Assembly: GCA_963720235.1 (NCBI GenBank) | Contig: OY970389.1 | Span: forward strand, 682,001-746,000 | Direction of reading: 5' to 3' | Origin: JACMLC01 sp963720235 | GTDB lineage: Bacteria > Acidobacteriota > Blastocatellia > Pyrinomonadales > Pyrinomonadaceae | Length of the DNA: 64,000 nt | In this document: piece after piece, positions 1-9,254 of the stretch | Layout of the letters: every line of letters begins with the position of its first letter | Position numbering within the stretch: position 1 is the first letter of the stretch | Notes under the pieces: generated by a model | Database searches by the model: none | Told to the model about the DNA's origin: nothing | What the model saw: only the letters and a program-made list of their open reading frames with translations | Made by a program: the position numbers and the translations under genes

Positions 1-827
1 TCTGGTTGTGTCTGGGGCGCGAAGTGGACACGGTTGCATGGAATGAGTTTGCGCGGAGCGCGGACGGGCGCGCGTGGCCTTTTGCGAGCTTGTCGCGCAA
101 GAATGCAGAGACACAGGCTTTGAGTTTTGGCGCGATGGATAGAGATGCGCCTGTCCTGCGTTTTGTCGAGCAACAGGTTTTGGAAGCTTTGCAGGCAGTG
201 CGCATGCGCGAAGGCTATGCTGTCGAGCCGCGCGAAGATGCCGCGACGATTATGCGTTGGAATGATGGCACGCCTGCTCTGGTCCAATCGCAGGCCGGGA
301 GCGGAAGGCTTGTCGTGCTGGCAACTTCGCCTGCGCGCGCGGCGGGAGAGCTTGGCATCTCTACAGCATTCCCTGCGCTTGCATCATCCATCGCGCGCTC
401 AAGCCTCGCGCCGCGCGAGCCACTCGCAAAGGCTATCGGCGAGCCTCTCAATCTAAGGCTTTCGCCCGCAGCCTCTGTCAAGATATTTGACGCGCAAGGA
501 AAAATTCAGACCGTTCAGGCGCGTGATTTGATGCTTCATCCTGCAAAATATTTCGGCGCGCCGGGCATCTATCGTGTGGAGGCAGAAGGTCTGACGCGCT
601 ATCTGGCCTTCAATGCGCCCGCAACAGAATCAGAGGGCGCACTGGCGAGCGCGCTTGAGATTAAAAAACTCTTTGGCCCACAAACGAGCGAGAGCGAAAG
701 ACAGCCGCGCGCGCGGCATGAATCATTTGAACAACAGGGAAGCCTCTGGCGATATTTTCTCTTAGCGGCCTTCCTGCTTCTCATCGCAGAACTTTTTGTA
801 GCGATGAAGAGCAAGGCGGAAGGATGA
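1..827 (+). CDS. BatA-like membrane protein, C-terminal part (5' end outside window)
   Basis: The reading frame is open to the left edge, so this is the 3' part of a larger gene. The visible 273 or so residues contain a soluble region and one C-terminal membrane helix (LWRYFLLAAFLLLIAELFVA), the usual end of BatA/VWA-type proteins that sit downstream of MoxR ATPase and DUF58 genes. Context supports this: the next two genes are the DUF4175-like and GATase-like membrane proteins of the same cluster. The last residues (KSKAEG) and the TGA stop are encoded by the left arm of an R2 palindromic repeat, so the original C-terminus may have been altered. The family assignment is an inference, since no catalytic motif lies in the visible part. 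Confidence 0.6.
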   Translation, partial: WLCLGREVDTVAWNEFARSADGRAWPFASLSRKNAETQALSFGAMDRDAPVLRFVEQQVLEALQAVRMREGYAVEPREDAATIMRWNDGTPALVQSQAGSGRLVVLATSPARAAGELGISTAFPALASSIARSSLAPREPLAKAIGEPLNLRLSPAASVKIFDAQGKIQTVQARDLMLHPAKYFGAPGIYRVEAEGLTRYLAFNAPATESEGALASALEIKKLFGPQTSESERQPRARHESFEQQGSLWRYFLLAAFLLLIAELFVAMKSKAEG

Positions 828-906
828 AGAGAGTGCAGTTTGAGATGAAGACTTCAAGTTTGAAGAGCATGCTTTTCATCATTCATCATTCATCATTCAT
901 CCTTGC
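811..906. repeat. R2 palindromic repeat, copy A
   Basis: The left arm GCAAGGCGGAAGGATGAA overlaps the end of the preceding gene and provides its stop. The right arm is iterated TTCATCATTCATCATTCATC ending in CCTTGC. The centre (GACTTCAAGTTTGAAGAGCATGC) resembles the centres of the copies at 5571, 13474 and 37388. The right arm ends 6 nt before the next ATG, so that gene has no Shine-Dalgarno sequence. Confidence 0.8.
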
Positions 907-912
907 TTTTCA

Positions 913-3291
913 ATGAGCGCGACATCACCGGCCATACAACTGGAAAATCGCGGCGCGGGCCGCGCGGCGGATGTGCGCGCACAGGTGCGGCAACTCTTTT
1001 TTTATCGCGCACTGTGGCGTGCATGCGCGCGTGTCGCTTTCGTCATCGCGTGCGCGCTTCTTTTGTTGTTGGTCTTAGGCGTGCTGGATTATCTGTGGCC
1101 CATGAGGCGTGTGTTGCGGGCTGTGCTGGTTGTGCCGACGATGTTGGCTGCGGCGTTGAGCATTGGTCAGGCTGTGTGGCTACTGTTGTTGCGGCGGCGC
1201 AGGTTGAGCGAGATGGCGCGTGAGGTAGAGCGCGCGGCTGGACTCAATGAGAACGCGCTGGTGACTTTTGCAGAGAGCGTAGAGCGTGGGCCAGAGATGA
1301 CGGCAGGGCAGCCTTATATGCTGACACGTTTGGAAGCACAGGCGCGCAGGGTTTTGGAGAAGATAGAGCGGCGCGTGATTGCTCCGCGCCGCAATGCCGC
1401 ACGCGCCGCGAGCCTGCTTTTGTTGAGCTTGCTTCTCATGCTCGTGCCGTGCGTGATTGGGCCAAAAGCTTTTGCGCGTGAAGTGCGGCGCATCATCTTG
1501 CTAGAGCGTGATGAGACTTTGTTACAGAGAAACGGCTCGCAGTCGGCGGCAGCGAATCCTGAGAGCAATGCTATTGCGATTGAAGATTTTCGCGTGCGAG
1601 TTGTGCCTCCGGCTTATTCGGGTCTGAGTGCGGAAGAGGCTGTGGGAGATGCTCCTGTGCGCGCTCTGGCAGGCTCACAGGTCGAAGTCTTGTTGAAGAT
1701 TCAGGGCGCGTTTGAAAGCGCGGCGCTCAGTTTCGGAGGCGCGGCATATCAGATGCGCGCTCTTGGCGATGGAGCTTATCAAGGCTCTTTCACAGCGCAA
1801 ACGAGCGGCGCGTTTGAGGCTCGTATCATCGCGGATGAAAGTAAAGCTGTTCCTGCTCCGATTGTGCGCGCAGTCGAAGTTTACCCGGACGCGACGCCTG
1901 AGGCGCGCATTGTTGAGCCGACTGGCGATCAGTTGTTGCGCGCAGTTCCTGCTGCGCCTGTCGGTGTGCGTTGGAGTGCGAGCGATGATTTGGGACTCGC
2001 GGATGTCGTTTTGAAATACATACGCAGTCGCGGAGAGGGAGACGCGGCGCAGTTTGTTAACGGCAGCATCCCGCTCGGCAATGTCGAGCGCGGCAACGCG
2101 CGCGAATGGCAGGGCGCGGCAAGCCTTGACCTCGCGCGTCTGGGTTTGCAGGCGGGCGATACGCTCGTCTATTGGATTGAAGCGCGCGACAGAAATCCTG
2201 CGGCGAACAACACAGGGCGTTCCGCTTCTCTAGCCATCGCCATCGCCGCGCCTGAGCCGGTCAAGCTCAATCTTGGAGACCTTGGGCCAAACGAGATAGG
2301 GCGTTTCCTGCTCAGCCAGCGCATGATTATCATCAAGACTGAGAAGCTTCATCGTGAGAGAGCGCGTCTGCCGCGTGCAGAGCTACAGAGCCGCGCGCAG
2401 GACATAGCGGCAGAGCAGCGCGATTTTAAGAACTCTTTCAACGATTACATCACAACAGAGGGCGCGCAGGGCGAAGCGCACGACGAGCACGATTCAGGAG
2501 AAAAGGGCGACGAGAAAAAGGAAGCCGCGGAGATTGAAGAGCGCGTGCGCGAAGCAGACGAAGAGCGCACTGGCCCACACATGCATGGCATCCCTGAGCC
2601 GCCGTCGGGCGCGCCGTCGAATGTGCGCGATATGGTCTATGCGATTCGCGCGATGTGGGACGCGGAGGAAGCTTTGTCTTTAGCAGACACGGCCAAAGCT
2701 CTGCCGCATGAACGCGAAGCCCTCGCGCGTTTGAAGCGAGCGCAGAGCGCAATTCGTTATGTGCCGCCAGTCTTTGCGCGCTCAAAGCCTGTAGACCTCA
2801 AGCGCAGATACGCGGGCGAGTTAAATGAAATCAAGACGCGGCTGGAAAAATTGTCCAGGCGCGCGGCCTCAAAAGATGCAACGCCATTGCGCAACGCACT
2901 GGCGGATGCGTATGCCGCGCTCGGAGATTTGCAGGCGACTTTGGATGTGCCTGTGACGGCGCGTGCGAGTGCATTGGCGCGTGCGCGTGAGCGTGCGCGC
3001 AAGGCAGCCGATAGCCTCTCGGCAGTCGGCGGCGATCATGCGGCGACGGTTGCAGAGGCGACAGGACAACTGCGTATTGTCGAAACGGAATTGAACAGGC
3101 TTGAGCCGGGCGGCACGTCCGAAGAATATGCTGCGAAGTTATCTAAACCTTTGTCGCTGCTCTCGCAGGCCGCAGCCAATCTCTTCGCCATCGCGGAAGC
3201 GAACACACGCGCCACATCAGGCGATGCAAACACTTTTCTTCCGGCTGACGACGCACGCGCGTCAGAATATTTTCGAATCTTAGGCAGATGA
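913..3291 (+). CDS. DUF4175-like membrane protein
   Basis: A 792-residue protein with predicted membrane helices near residues 36-62, 66-93 and 160-185. A long extracytoplasmic region follows, and then an alanine/arginine/glutamate-rich, probably coiled-coil C-terminal half (about 480-790). This matches the DUF4175-type proteins found next to BatA and GATase-like genes in Acidobacteria and Planctomycetes; the biochemical role is unknown. The ATG lies immediately after an R2 repeat and has no recognisable ribosome binding site. The gene overlaps the next by 4 bp (ATGA at 3288), which implies translational coupling. The family call rests on topology and neighbourhood, not a catalytic motif. Confidence 0.65.
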   Translation: MSATSPAIQLENRGAGRAADVRAQVRQLFFYRALWRACARVAFVIACALLLLLVLGVLDYLWPMRRVLRAVLVVPTMLAAALSIGQAVWLLLLRRRRLSEMAREVERAAGLNENALVTFAESVERGPEMTAGQPYMLTRLEAQARRVLEKIERRVIAPRRNAARAASLLLLSLLLMLVPCVIGPKAFAREVRRIILLERDETLLQRNGSQSAAANPESNAIAIEDFRVRVVPPAYSGLSAEEAVGDAPVRALAGSQVEVLLKIQGAFESAALSFGGAAYQMRALGDGAYQGSFTAQTSGAFEARIIADESKAVPAPIVRAVEVYPDATPEARIVEPTGDQLLRAVPAAPVGVRWSASDDLGLADVVLKYIRSRGEGDAAQFVNGSIPLGNVERGNAREWQGAASLDLARLGLQAGDTLVYWIEARDRNPAANNTGRSASLAIAIAAPEPVKLNLGDLGPNEIGRFLLSQRMIIIKTEKLHRERARLPRAELQSRAQDIAAEQRDFKNSFNDYITTEGAQGEAHDEHDSGEKGDEKKEAAEIEERVREADEERTGPHMHGIPEPPSGAPSNVRDMVYAIRAMWDAEEALSLADTAKALPHEREALARLKRAQSAIRYVPPVFARSKPVDLKRRYAGELNEIKTRLEKLSRRAASKDATPLRNALADAYAALGDLQATLDVPVTARASALARARERARKAADSLSAVGGDHAATVAEATGQLRIVETELNRLEPGGTSEEYAAKLSKPLSLLSQAAANLFAIAEANTRATSGDANTFLPADDARASEYFRILGR

Positions 3292-5594
3292 GCAAGAGCT
3301 TTATCTTCATTGTTAGCTTCGGCATCGGCGGCGGCGCAGTCTGGCGCGCGGTCTTCGTCGCCGCTCTGGCCCTCATCGCGTTTGCACTAACGCGCTACTG
3401 GCAAAGTCTCGCGGGTCATTCACGCGGCACACGCTTGTCGCTTGTCAGCCTGCGAGCCACTTCGCTCCTGCTACTGGCCTGCGCACTCGCGGGCGTGCGC
3501 GTTGAATATGAAGCAGTCACACAGCCGCGTGTGCTGATTTATCGCGCGGGCTCAGAAGGCGCGAAAGTTGATGCGAGAGAAAGTGTCATTGATGAAGTCG
3601 CAGGACAATTACAGGCTGCATTGCGTGCGAGAAATTTTGAGGTCGTAGAGCAGCAGGCAGAAGATTTTGAATCAGAGGCGAATGAGACTGCGCCGTATCT
3701 GGCGAGCATCGTGTTGACGGATGGAGCGATGCAAACGATGGATGCGCGGCGAGAGATAGAGCGCGCGAGTGCGGTGACGGGCGGTGCGCCTGTTTATGTC
3801 CTGACGGATTTCCAAACGCAGGAAAGCCCGCGCGTGGCTCTTGAAAGCATCACTGTCATGAATCGTCCTGTGCGCGGAGTGCCGCTCAGTGTGCGTTGTC
3901 TGGTTCACGCGCGCGGGATGCAGGGGCGCGCCAGTCTTGTCACCATACAGGACGGCGCGCAGGTGCGTTCATCTGTGGAAGCGCGTTGGGCCAGCGATGA
4001 CGAAAGACAAGTGTTGACGCTCGAAGTCGTGCCGAAGGCTGCGGGCTGGGCCAATTACACTGCGCGAATTGAAGCGGCGGGAACGGATGAAGATGACGCG
4101 ATGCGCGCGCGCGGGTTCACAATCTATGTGGAGGAGCGTCGCCCGCGCGTGCTCTTTTTTGAAGGCGAGCCGACATGGGAAGCAAAGTTTATACGCCGCG
4201 CGCTGGAAGAGGCAGAGCTTTTCGAGGTTGACTATTTTGCGCAGGTGAGCCGCGCAGCCGTCATCGGCCTCAAAGAACAACCGCCGGAAGAGAGCGCGGG
4301 GCAGACGGGAAACACTCAACAACCTGAATCAAACGGCAAGACAAATAATGAAGCTGGCGGGCCGGACGCAAAGCTGCGCGCAGTCCTGGCGAATGCATCG
4401 AGGCTCAATCAGTACGATTGCATTATCATCGGCGCGACGCCGGACGCGATGCTGTCAAACGCCGAAGCTGCGCGCCTGCGTGATTGGGTCGAGAAGCGCG
4501 GCGGCGGTCTCGTTGTTCTGGGCGGCAACGGTTTCGCGGGTTCGCTTGCCGCGCCAAACGCAAAGCTCTATGCATTGCTGCCCGCCCTGATTGATGCGAG
4601 CAGCTTTCGCGCGGACGCGCAGACGCAGGCGGGCAACGCGCCCATTGAGGCTGAGAAGTCGCGCGTCGGCACGCCTCTGACGCCGACGCAAGTTGGAGCG
4701 GGCGGGCCTCTGCGCGGTTTTTTGAGTGCGAGTGAAGGAACACAAAAAGCTGCTGTGTTGACCGGACAGGGTTTGCGACTTGGAGCTTTGCGCGCGGGCG
4801 CAAGCGTGCTTGCAGTTTCTGGCCCAGCGAGCGCGGACGGCACAAGCGAAGCGGGCATGCCTCTCATGGCCGCGCGCAGGTTTGGAGCCGGGCGCACGAT
4901 TCTTTTTGGCCCAGCGGATTCGTGGCGCATACGCGCCAGCGCGAGTGGCGAAGAATCGGAAAAGGGCGGGCCATTCGCTGCGCTCTGGCAGGGCATAGCA
5001 TTGTGGGCTTCAAACACTTCGCGCCCGCCAGTAGAGATTGCCTTGAGCGATGAATCGCCCGCCGCCGGAAATATTTTTACAGCAGAACTGCGCGTGCGCG
5101 ACGAGACTGCTTTTGGCCCACTCAAAATCGAGAAGCTCAATGCGCGCCTGCATTCCTTAAACGAAGATTCAGCAGAGCCTTCATCCACCGAGACTGTCTC
5201 AATGGAAATTGCCTTTGCCCCAGACCTCACGGACGCAAGCATCTGGCGCGCGCGATTTGCTCTGCCCGCGCCCGGCAAATTTAATCTGGACATAGAATAT
5301 ACCGCTCAGGGCAAGACGGGCGCGGCTGAAAAATATTTCGCCATCGTCCCAAAAACATCAACGGCAGCAGGCGCAAGCCGCGACACGCTCCGGCGCACTG
5401 CGCGCGAGACAGGAGGCGAGCTATACGCAGCCTCCGCGCTCAACTCCTTGACGGAAACAATCTCTGCCCTCCCGCAAAGCCGCGAACGTGTGCGCCGCAC
5501 CTGGGAACTGCGCACCTTCTGGCCCCTCGCGCTGCTCATCCCGCTTCTCTTATCAGGCGAATGGCTAAGAGCAAGGATGAAGGCGGAAGGATGA
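3288..5594 (+). CDS. Membrane protein with glutamine-amidotransferase-like/VWA-like middle domain
   Basis: A 768-residue protein with two N-terminal membrane helices (about 16-38 and 52-70), a large extracytoplasmic part and a C-terminal helix (about 745-762). The middle contains a Rossmann-like segment (CIIIGATPDAMLSNAEAARL) followed by LVVLGGNGFAG, typical of the class I GATase-like fold in the last gene of BatA/DUF4175 clusters. There is no obvious catalytic Cys-His pair, so an enzymatic role is doubtful. The start overlaps the preceding stop by 4 bp. The last residues (MKAEG) and the TGA are encoded by the left arm of an R2 repeat, as in the gene that ends at 827. Confidence 0.6.
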   Translation: MSKSFIFIVSFGIGGGAVWRAVFVAALALIAFALTRYWQSLAGHSRGTRLSLVSLRATSLLLLACALAGVRVEYEAVTQPRVLIYRAGSEGAKVDARESVIDEVAGQLQAALRARNFEVVEQQAEDFESEANETAPYLASIVLTDGAMQTMDARREIERASAVTGGAPVYVLTDFQTQESPRVALESITVMNRPVRGVPLSVRCLVHARGMQGRASLVTIQDGAQVRSSVEARWASDDERQVLTLEVVPKAAGWANYTARIEAAGTDEDDAMRARGFTIYVEERRPRVLFFEGEPTWEAKFIRRALEEAELFEVDYFAQVSRAAVIGLKEQPPEESAGQTGNTQQPESNGKTNNEAGGPDAKLRAVLANASRLNQYDCIIIGATPDAMLSNAEAARLRDWVEKRGGGLVVLGGNGFAGSLAAPNAKLYALLPALIDASSFRADAQTQAGNAPIEAEKSRVGTPLTPTQVGAGGPLRGFLSASEGTQKAAVLTGQGLRLGALRAGASVLAVSGPASADGTSEAGMPLMAARRFGAGRTILFGPADSWRIRASASGEESEKGGPFAALWQGIALWASNTSRPPVEIALSDESPAAGNIFTAELRVRDETAFGPLKIEKLNARLHSLNEDSAEPSSTETVSMEIAFAPDLTDASIWRARFALPAPGKFNLDIEYTAQGKTGAAEKYFAIVPKTSTAAGASRDTLRRTARETGGELYAASALNSLTETISALPQSRERVRRTWELRTFWPLALLIPLLLSGEWLRARMKAEG

Positions 5595-5891
5595 ATGATG
5601 AAGGACATGCTATTTAACCCAAGTTGCTAGTTATGATAGCAATGATGGCTTTAGCCAACTGCTGTGCGGAAAGTCTCTGACTTTCCGTTGGCTGCTCCTC
5701 CTGACCAGATGCGAGGCTGAGCCTCGCATCTAGTTGGGGCCACACCTGCCGGAAAAGCAAAGCTTTTCCGCACAGCATTGCGGCAAGCCGCCATCGCTCT
5801 GTTAACTGGCAACTTGAGTTATTTAAGATTGAACGCTTGAAGCTTGAACAGCAAGCCTTTCATCATTCATCATTTCATCATTCATCCTTGC
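5571..5891. repeat. R2 palindromic repeat, copy B, interrupted by an insertion
   Basis: The left arm GCAAGGATGAAGGCGGAAGG begins inside the preceding gene. The right arm TTCATCATTTCATCATTCAT ends in CCTTGC at 5891. The centre is split by a roughly 200-bp element. When that element and one copy of TATTTAA are removed, the centre lines up without a gap with the centre of copy D at 37388-37509. The rest of the 345-bp gap holds no gene. Confidence 0.8.
5615..5821. mobile_element. MITE-like multi-hairpin insertion with 19-bp terminal inverted repeats
   Basis: The termini TAACCCAAGTTGCTAGTTA (5615-5633) and TAACTGGCAACTTGAGTTA (5803-5821) are inverted repeats with 17 of 19 positions matching. The insertion is flanked by the direct repeat TATTTAA (5611-5617 and 5820-5826), so the exact boundary is ambiguous by a few bases. 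The interior is a chain of hairpins: GCGGAAAGTC-tct-GACTTTCCG, GATGCGAGGC-tga-GCCTCGCATC and GGAAAAGC-aaa-GCTTTTCC. It has no coding capacity, so any mobility must have come from an enzyme supplied in trans. The GTGCGGAAAGTC hairpin recurs in the compound element at 58264-58433. Confidence 0.65.
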
Positions 5892-5939
5892 TTTTCTTCC
5901 GGCATCGCAATCGTGGATTCCAGCGTCTAAGAGGTCGTT

Positions 5940-7280
5940 ATGCGTTTGAAGAGCAAGGGTACAATCATATTCGGCGCGATTGCCATCATCGTTATCACTT
6001 CTTTTCTGGCAGCTTCGTGTGGAGAAAAGCGCACGGCGAGCAGGAGCGCGAACAGGTCTGACGAGACGCAGGTGACGCGCACGCTGCCGCCGCTTCCTGT
6101 GCGCCCGCTTTCCGAAAAGTTGAAAGCCATGCGCGCGGGAGCTATGCGTCAGGCTTCGGAGTTGCGCGAGTTGTCTTGGAAGAGCGAAGTCGGGATGGCG
6201 GAATTGTCCGGCTGGGAATATGGCTCGCGCACGAGCGAGATGGCCCAGTCGCTCGGCGGCGAAGAGTTGCGCGCTCTGAGTCGCCTTGCAATCGCGGGCG
6301 GTGTCCTGCCGGAAGGAACAGACCTCGGCTCTCTCGCTGCAAGCTTCACGGCTGTCTCTGCGGGCGCAGTTTATTCTCCGCTAGACAAACAGATTCTGCT
6401 GGTTGATAGACAGAGCGGAAGCTCTCTCCTGACGCATGAGTTTGTGCATGCCTTACAGGATCAGCATTTCGATTTGCTCAAGCTGCTGGTGGTGCGTCCG
6501 TATAATTATGATAGGACGGAAGCTGTCTTCGCTTTGATTGAAGGCGACGCGATGAATGTGCAGCGACGCGCGGAAGAGGGCGAAGCTTACGCGCGCCGCA
6601 CGCTCGAAGATATTACCAAACAGGAGAACGAGCGTTTCAGCTTGTATCGCAGAGAGTACGGCGCGCTCTTTCCGCCGCTCTTGACGGAGACTTTTATCTT
6701 CCGCTATCGCGACGGCGCGCGCTTTGTCGAAACTGTCCGGCGCAAGAGCGGCGAGCGCGGCGTGGATGAAATTTTCCAAAAACCGCCCTCAACGAGCGAG
6801 CAACTACTGCATCCCGAAAAATATTTTCAAGGCGAAGCCGCGCGTGAAGTAGGGCTTAATGAAGCATCCTTCGCGCAAACTAACTGGCAGGTTGCGACTT
6901 CGACTACGATGGGCGAGATAGGCATGCGCGGCATTCTGTTGGCGGGCGTACAGGAGCGCGAGGCCGTGCGCGCGGCGGCAGGCTGGGGCGGCGACCGCGC
7001 TTATCTCTTCGAGCGCGCGGGCGCGTCGTCGCTCTTTATCTGGAAATCCGCGTGGGACAAACCTGTTGACGCGGAAGAGTTTTACAAGGCTTACAATGCG
7101 CTCCAACAAAAGCGGCGCGGCGTGCAATCCGGCAGCGAATCAAAGAATCAAAACTCGCAGCAGACAACCTGGCGCGAAGGCAATCTCACGACGCTTGTTT
7201 ATCTCATGGGCGACAATGTGATTGTCCTGCGCGGCGCAGAGGCAGAGGTCAATGCCGCCCTCGAACTGGCGAGAAGCTGA
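5940..7280 (+). CDS. HExxH zinc-metallopeptidase-like exported protein
   Basis: A 446-residue protein. The N-terminal hydrophobic segment (about 9-25) is followed by AASCGEK, a weak lipobox, so it is either a lipoprotein or a signal-anchored protein. HEFVHALQDQHF near residues 163-174 is a gluzincin-type HExxH helix, and the EGDAMNVQ helix about 35 residues downstream could supply the third zinc ligand. Substrate and partners are unknown. It stands alone between an R2 repeat and an R7-type tract. The ATG follows AGAGGTCGTT, a usable but not strong ribosome site. Confidence 0.6.
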   Translation: MRLKSKGTIIFGAIAIIVITSFLAASCGEKRTASRSANRSDETQVTRTLPPLPVRPLSEKLKAMRAGAMRQASELRELSWKSEVGMAELSGWEYGSRTSEMAQSLGGEELRALSRLAIAGGVLPEGTDLGSLAASFTAVSAGAVYSPLDKQILLVDRQSGSSLLTHEFVHALQDQHFDLLKLLVVRPYNYDRTEAVFALIEGDAMNVQRRAEEGEAYARRTLEDITKQENERFSLYRREYGALFPPLLTETFIFRYRDGARFVETVRRKSGERGVDEIFQKPPSTSEQLLHPEKYFQGEAAREVGLNEASFAQTNWQVATSTTMGEIGMRGILLAGVQEREAVRAAAGWGGDRAYLFERAGASSLFIWKSAWDKPVDAEEFYKAYNALQQKRRGVQSGSESKNQNSQQTTWREGNLTTLVYLMGDNVIVLRGAEAEVNAALELARS

Positions 7281-7286
7281 ACTTAA

Positions 7287-7347
7287 AAATCTCAAATCTC
7301 AAATTTCAAAAAAAATCTCAAATCTGAAATTTCAAATCTGAAATCTT
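7287..7347. repeat. R7-type tandem AATCTCAAATTTC tract
   Basis: Iterated AAATCTCAAATTTC/AAATCTGAAATTTC units fill the gap between two convergent genes. Similar units occur at 51394-51434, and a palindromic version at 43928-44003. It may act as a weak hairpin, but no T-tract terminator is evident. Confidence 0.6.
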
Positions 7348-7348
7348 T

Positions 7349-9094
7349 CTATCGTCTGCCGCCCGGAACGCCCTTCTGTAATTTGAATTGCAGCCAATCG
7401 CCGATGGCTTTAATCACATCATCACCGATGACGCTCACCTCAAGCGAAGTGTATTCGCTCTCTTCTCCGGTTTTCGCGGGCAGAAAAAAGTGATTGAGAT
7501 TGGGAAAGACACGCACCATGACATCCCTGTTGCCGCCCTCGCGCGCGGCCTTTGCCAGTAGCTCAGCCTGATCGGCTGTGACCTGACGGTCAATCTCGCC
7601 CTGCACGATAAGGATTGGCTGCCGCACTTTTCGTATCGTCGGCAAAGGGTCGTAGGCTGCAAAAGTTTTGGTCCAGAGAAAGCGGAAGAGCGGAGGCATC
7701 CTGGATGTGTCACCGCCTTCCAACATCGTCTGCACCATCTGCTGATGCTCCGCACGCTTTTTGGCTTTCTCTTCTTCAGGCATCGCCGCATTGAGTTCTA
7801 ATGCACGGTTCATCTGATAGAGGATGATTTCATCGCCGCGTTTTCCGCTTCCGGCCATGAGCACGATGGCTGCAAGCTGCGGGTCGCTCGCCGCGACGAG
7901 CGGAGCAATGACGCCGCCTTCGCTGTGGCCCACGATGGCTATGCGTTTGGGGTCAATCTCTGCGCGCGTTCGCAGGTATGCGACCTGTGCGCGCACGTCG
8001 TCTGCAAAGTCAAAGGTCGTGGCCTTCTCCAAAGTCTCAAGGCCGGTCGAATCGCCGACGCCTCTGTCATCCACACGGAGGACAGCTATGCCGCGACTCG
8101 CAAGATGCTCTGCCAACTGGCGAAACAGCTTGTAGTCTTTCAGGTTCGGAAAGGGAAGCGGCTCGTCGCGCGTCTGCTGGCCTGAGCCTGTGCTCGTGAC
8201 GACCGCCGGAAACGGGCGCGCGCCGCTCTTCGGCAGCAGCAATGTTCCGGCGAGCTGGTAATCTTTGACTTTAATCTTCACCTCTTCAGCAGTGAACGGG
8301 GCATCCGGCGGCGCGCTGTAATCCGGCTTCAGACTCTTCATCATTGAGGCGAGCGTGGCATGCAGCGGCTCCGCAAACTTTGCATACTCTTCGCGCACGG
8401 AGATGTACTGCTGCTCTGGCAGCGAGATGACTGCGATGCGCCCCTGCATGTCTGCCCAGAGGACGAATGTGAACTGCATAAACTTGAGAGTGTAGCGGTC
8501 AAAGAGAGTTGGTTTCAGAGCTTCAATCGCACCCGACGCTTTTACTTCATCACGCGCGACGTGCTCCATCTTCGCAGAGATGTTTGGGAAGACAGTGATG
8601 TTCTGTTCGCCTCCGCGCGCTGTGTCATAGCGTGCGGCCATGAAGATGAACAGGTAAGGCACATTTGACATCGTCATCGAAGCTCCTTTTAGCATAGGAA
8701 CTTCCTGCGACCCGTTCCTGGTTGTGACTGTCGCCGTGCTCTCTTTAAAAATAATTGTCTGGTCCACAGGGATGAGCGCCATCACGCCTTCGGAAGTAAA
8801 CTTCTGTGGGACAGCATCCTTGTCAAGCTCAATCCAAGTCTTCACATCCACGGTCGCGCCGGGCAGCTTGATGTCTGTGTGCGAACTGCCCGCAAAGCCT
8901 CCGCCCTCCACGCATTTCACCTCAAAGCTTTCGCGCCCGATATCCGTTCCCGAAAGTCTCACAAGAAAAACTCCTTTGCCACAGAGCGCGGGCGAGAGAA
9001 TCGGCGCGGGCGCAGGCAACTTTGCTTTATCCTGCCCGCAGAGTGTGACGGGCATCAAGAGAAGTATGAGAAGAGTGCAGAAAAATAATCGCAT
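7349..9094 (-). CDS. Secreted alpha/beta hydrolase (S33-like)
   Basis: A 581-residue protein with a signal peptide (LFFCTLLILLLMPVTLCGQ). About 250 residues of an all-beta N-terminal region precede an alpha/beta-hydrolase domain. The nucleophile elbow is GHSEGG. A likely acid is the Asp of VQGEIDRQV, and a likely base is the His of NLNHFF near the C-terminus, so the catalytic triad looks complete. Family members are serine esterases or peptidases of the cell envelope; the substrate cannot be read from sequence. It is transcribed away from an R1 repeat and is not obviously in an operon. Confidence 0.8.
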   Translation of the reverse strand: MRLFFCTLLILLLMPVTLCGQDKAKLPAPAPILSPALCGKGVFLVRLSGTDIGRESFEVKCVEGGGFAGSSHTDIKLPGATVDVKTWIELDKDAVPQKFTSEGVMALIPVDQTIIFKESTATVTTRNGSQEVPMLKGASMTMSNVPYLFIFMAARYDTARGGEQNITVFPNISAKMEHVARDEVKASGAIEALKPTLFDRYTLKFMQFTFVLWADMQGRIAVISLPEQQYISVREEYAKFAEPLHATLASMMKSLKPDYSAPPDAPFTAEEVKIKVKDYQLAGTLLLPKSGARPFPAVVTSTGSGQQTRDEPLPFPNLKDYKLFRQLAEHLASRGIAVLRVDDRGVGDSTGLETLEKATTFDFADDVRAQVAYLRTRAEIDPKRIAIVGHSEGGVIAPLVAASDPQLAAIVLMAGSGKRGDEIILYQMNRALELNAAMPEEEKAKKRAEHQQMVQTMLEGGDTSRMPPLFRFLWTKTFAAYDPLPTIRKVRQPILIVQGEIDRQVTADQAELLAKAAREGGNRDVMVRVFPNLNHFFLPAKTGEESEYTSLEVSVIGDDVIKAIGDWLQFKLQKGVPGGRR

Positions 9095-9118
9095 TGGATT
9101 CTCCTAACTGAAAAAGAA

Positions 9119-9235
9119 GTTTCCCGCAAAGGCGCAAAGGCGCAAAGAAGGCGCGAAGGAAAGCTAAGAGGCATGCTGTCTTTCTTTTTCTTCTTTGCGT
9201 CTTTTTCTTTGCGCCTTTGCGCCTTTGCGCGAGCT
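9119..9235. repeat. R1 palindromic repeat, copy 1
   Basis: The left arm is TTTCCCGCAAAGGCGCAAAG iterated, and the right arm is CTTTGCGCCTTTGCGCCTTT, with a pyrimidine-rich centre. It lies between two minus-strand genes. Open reading frames across it are translations of the repeat. Confidence 0.85.
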
Positions 9236-9254
9236 TCTTTCGTCTTCATAAAAA

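Noticed and set aside
4568..5293. Antisense frame in the GATase-like gene (241 residues)
   Set aside because: Shadow of the longer sense frame; composition is low complexity Ala/Arg/Ser/Pro.
9119..9235. CRISPR-like appearance of repeated GCAAAGGC units
   Set aside because: Units are adjacent without unique spacers, arms are inverted copies of each other, and no cas gene is in the window. It is a palindromic intergenic repeat.
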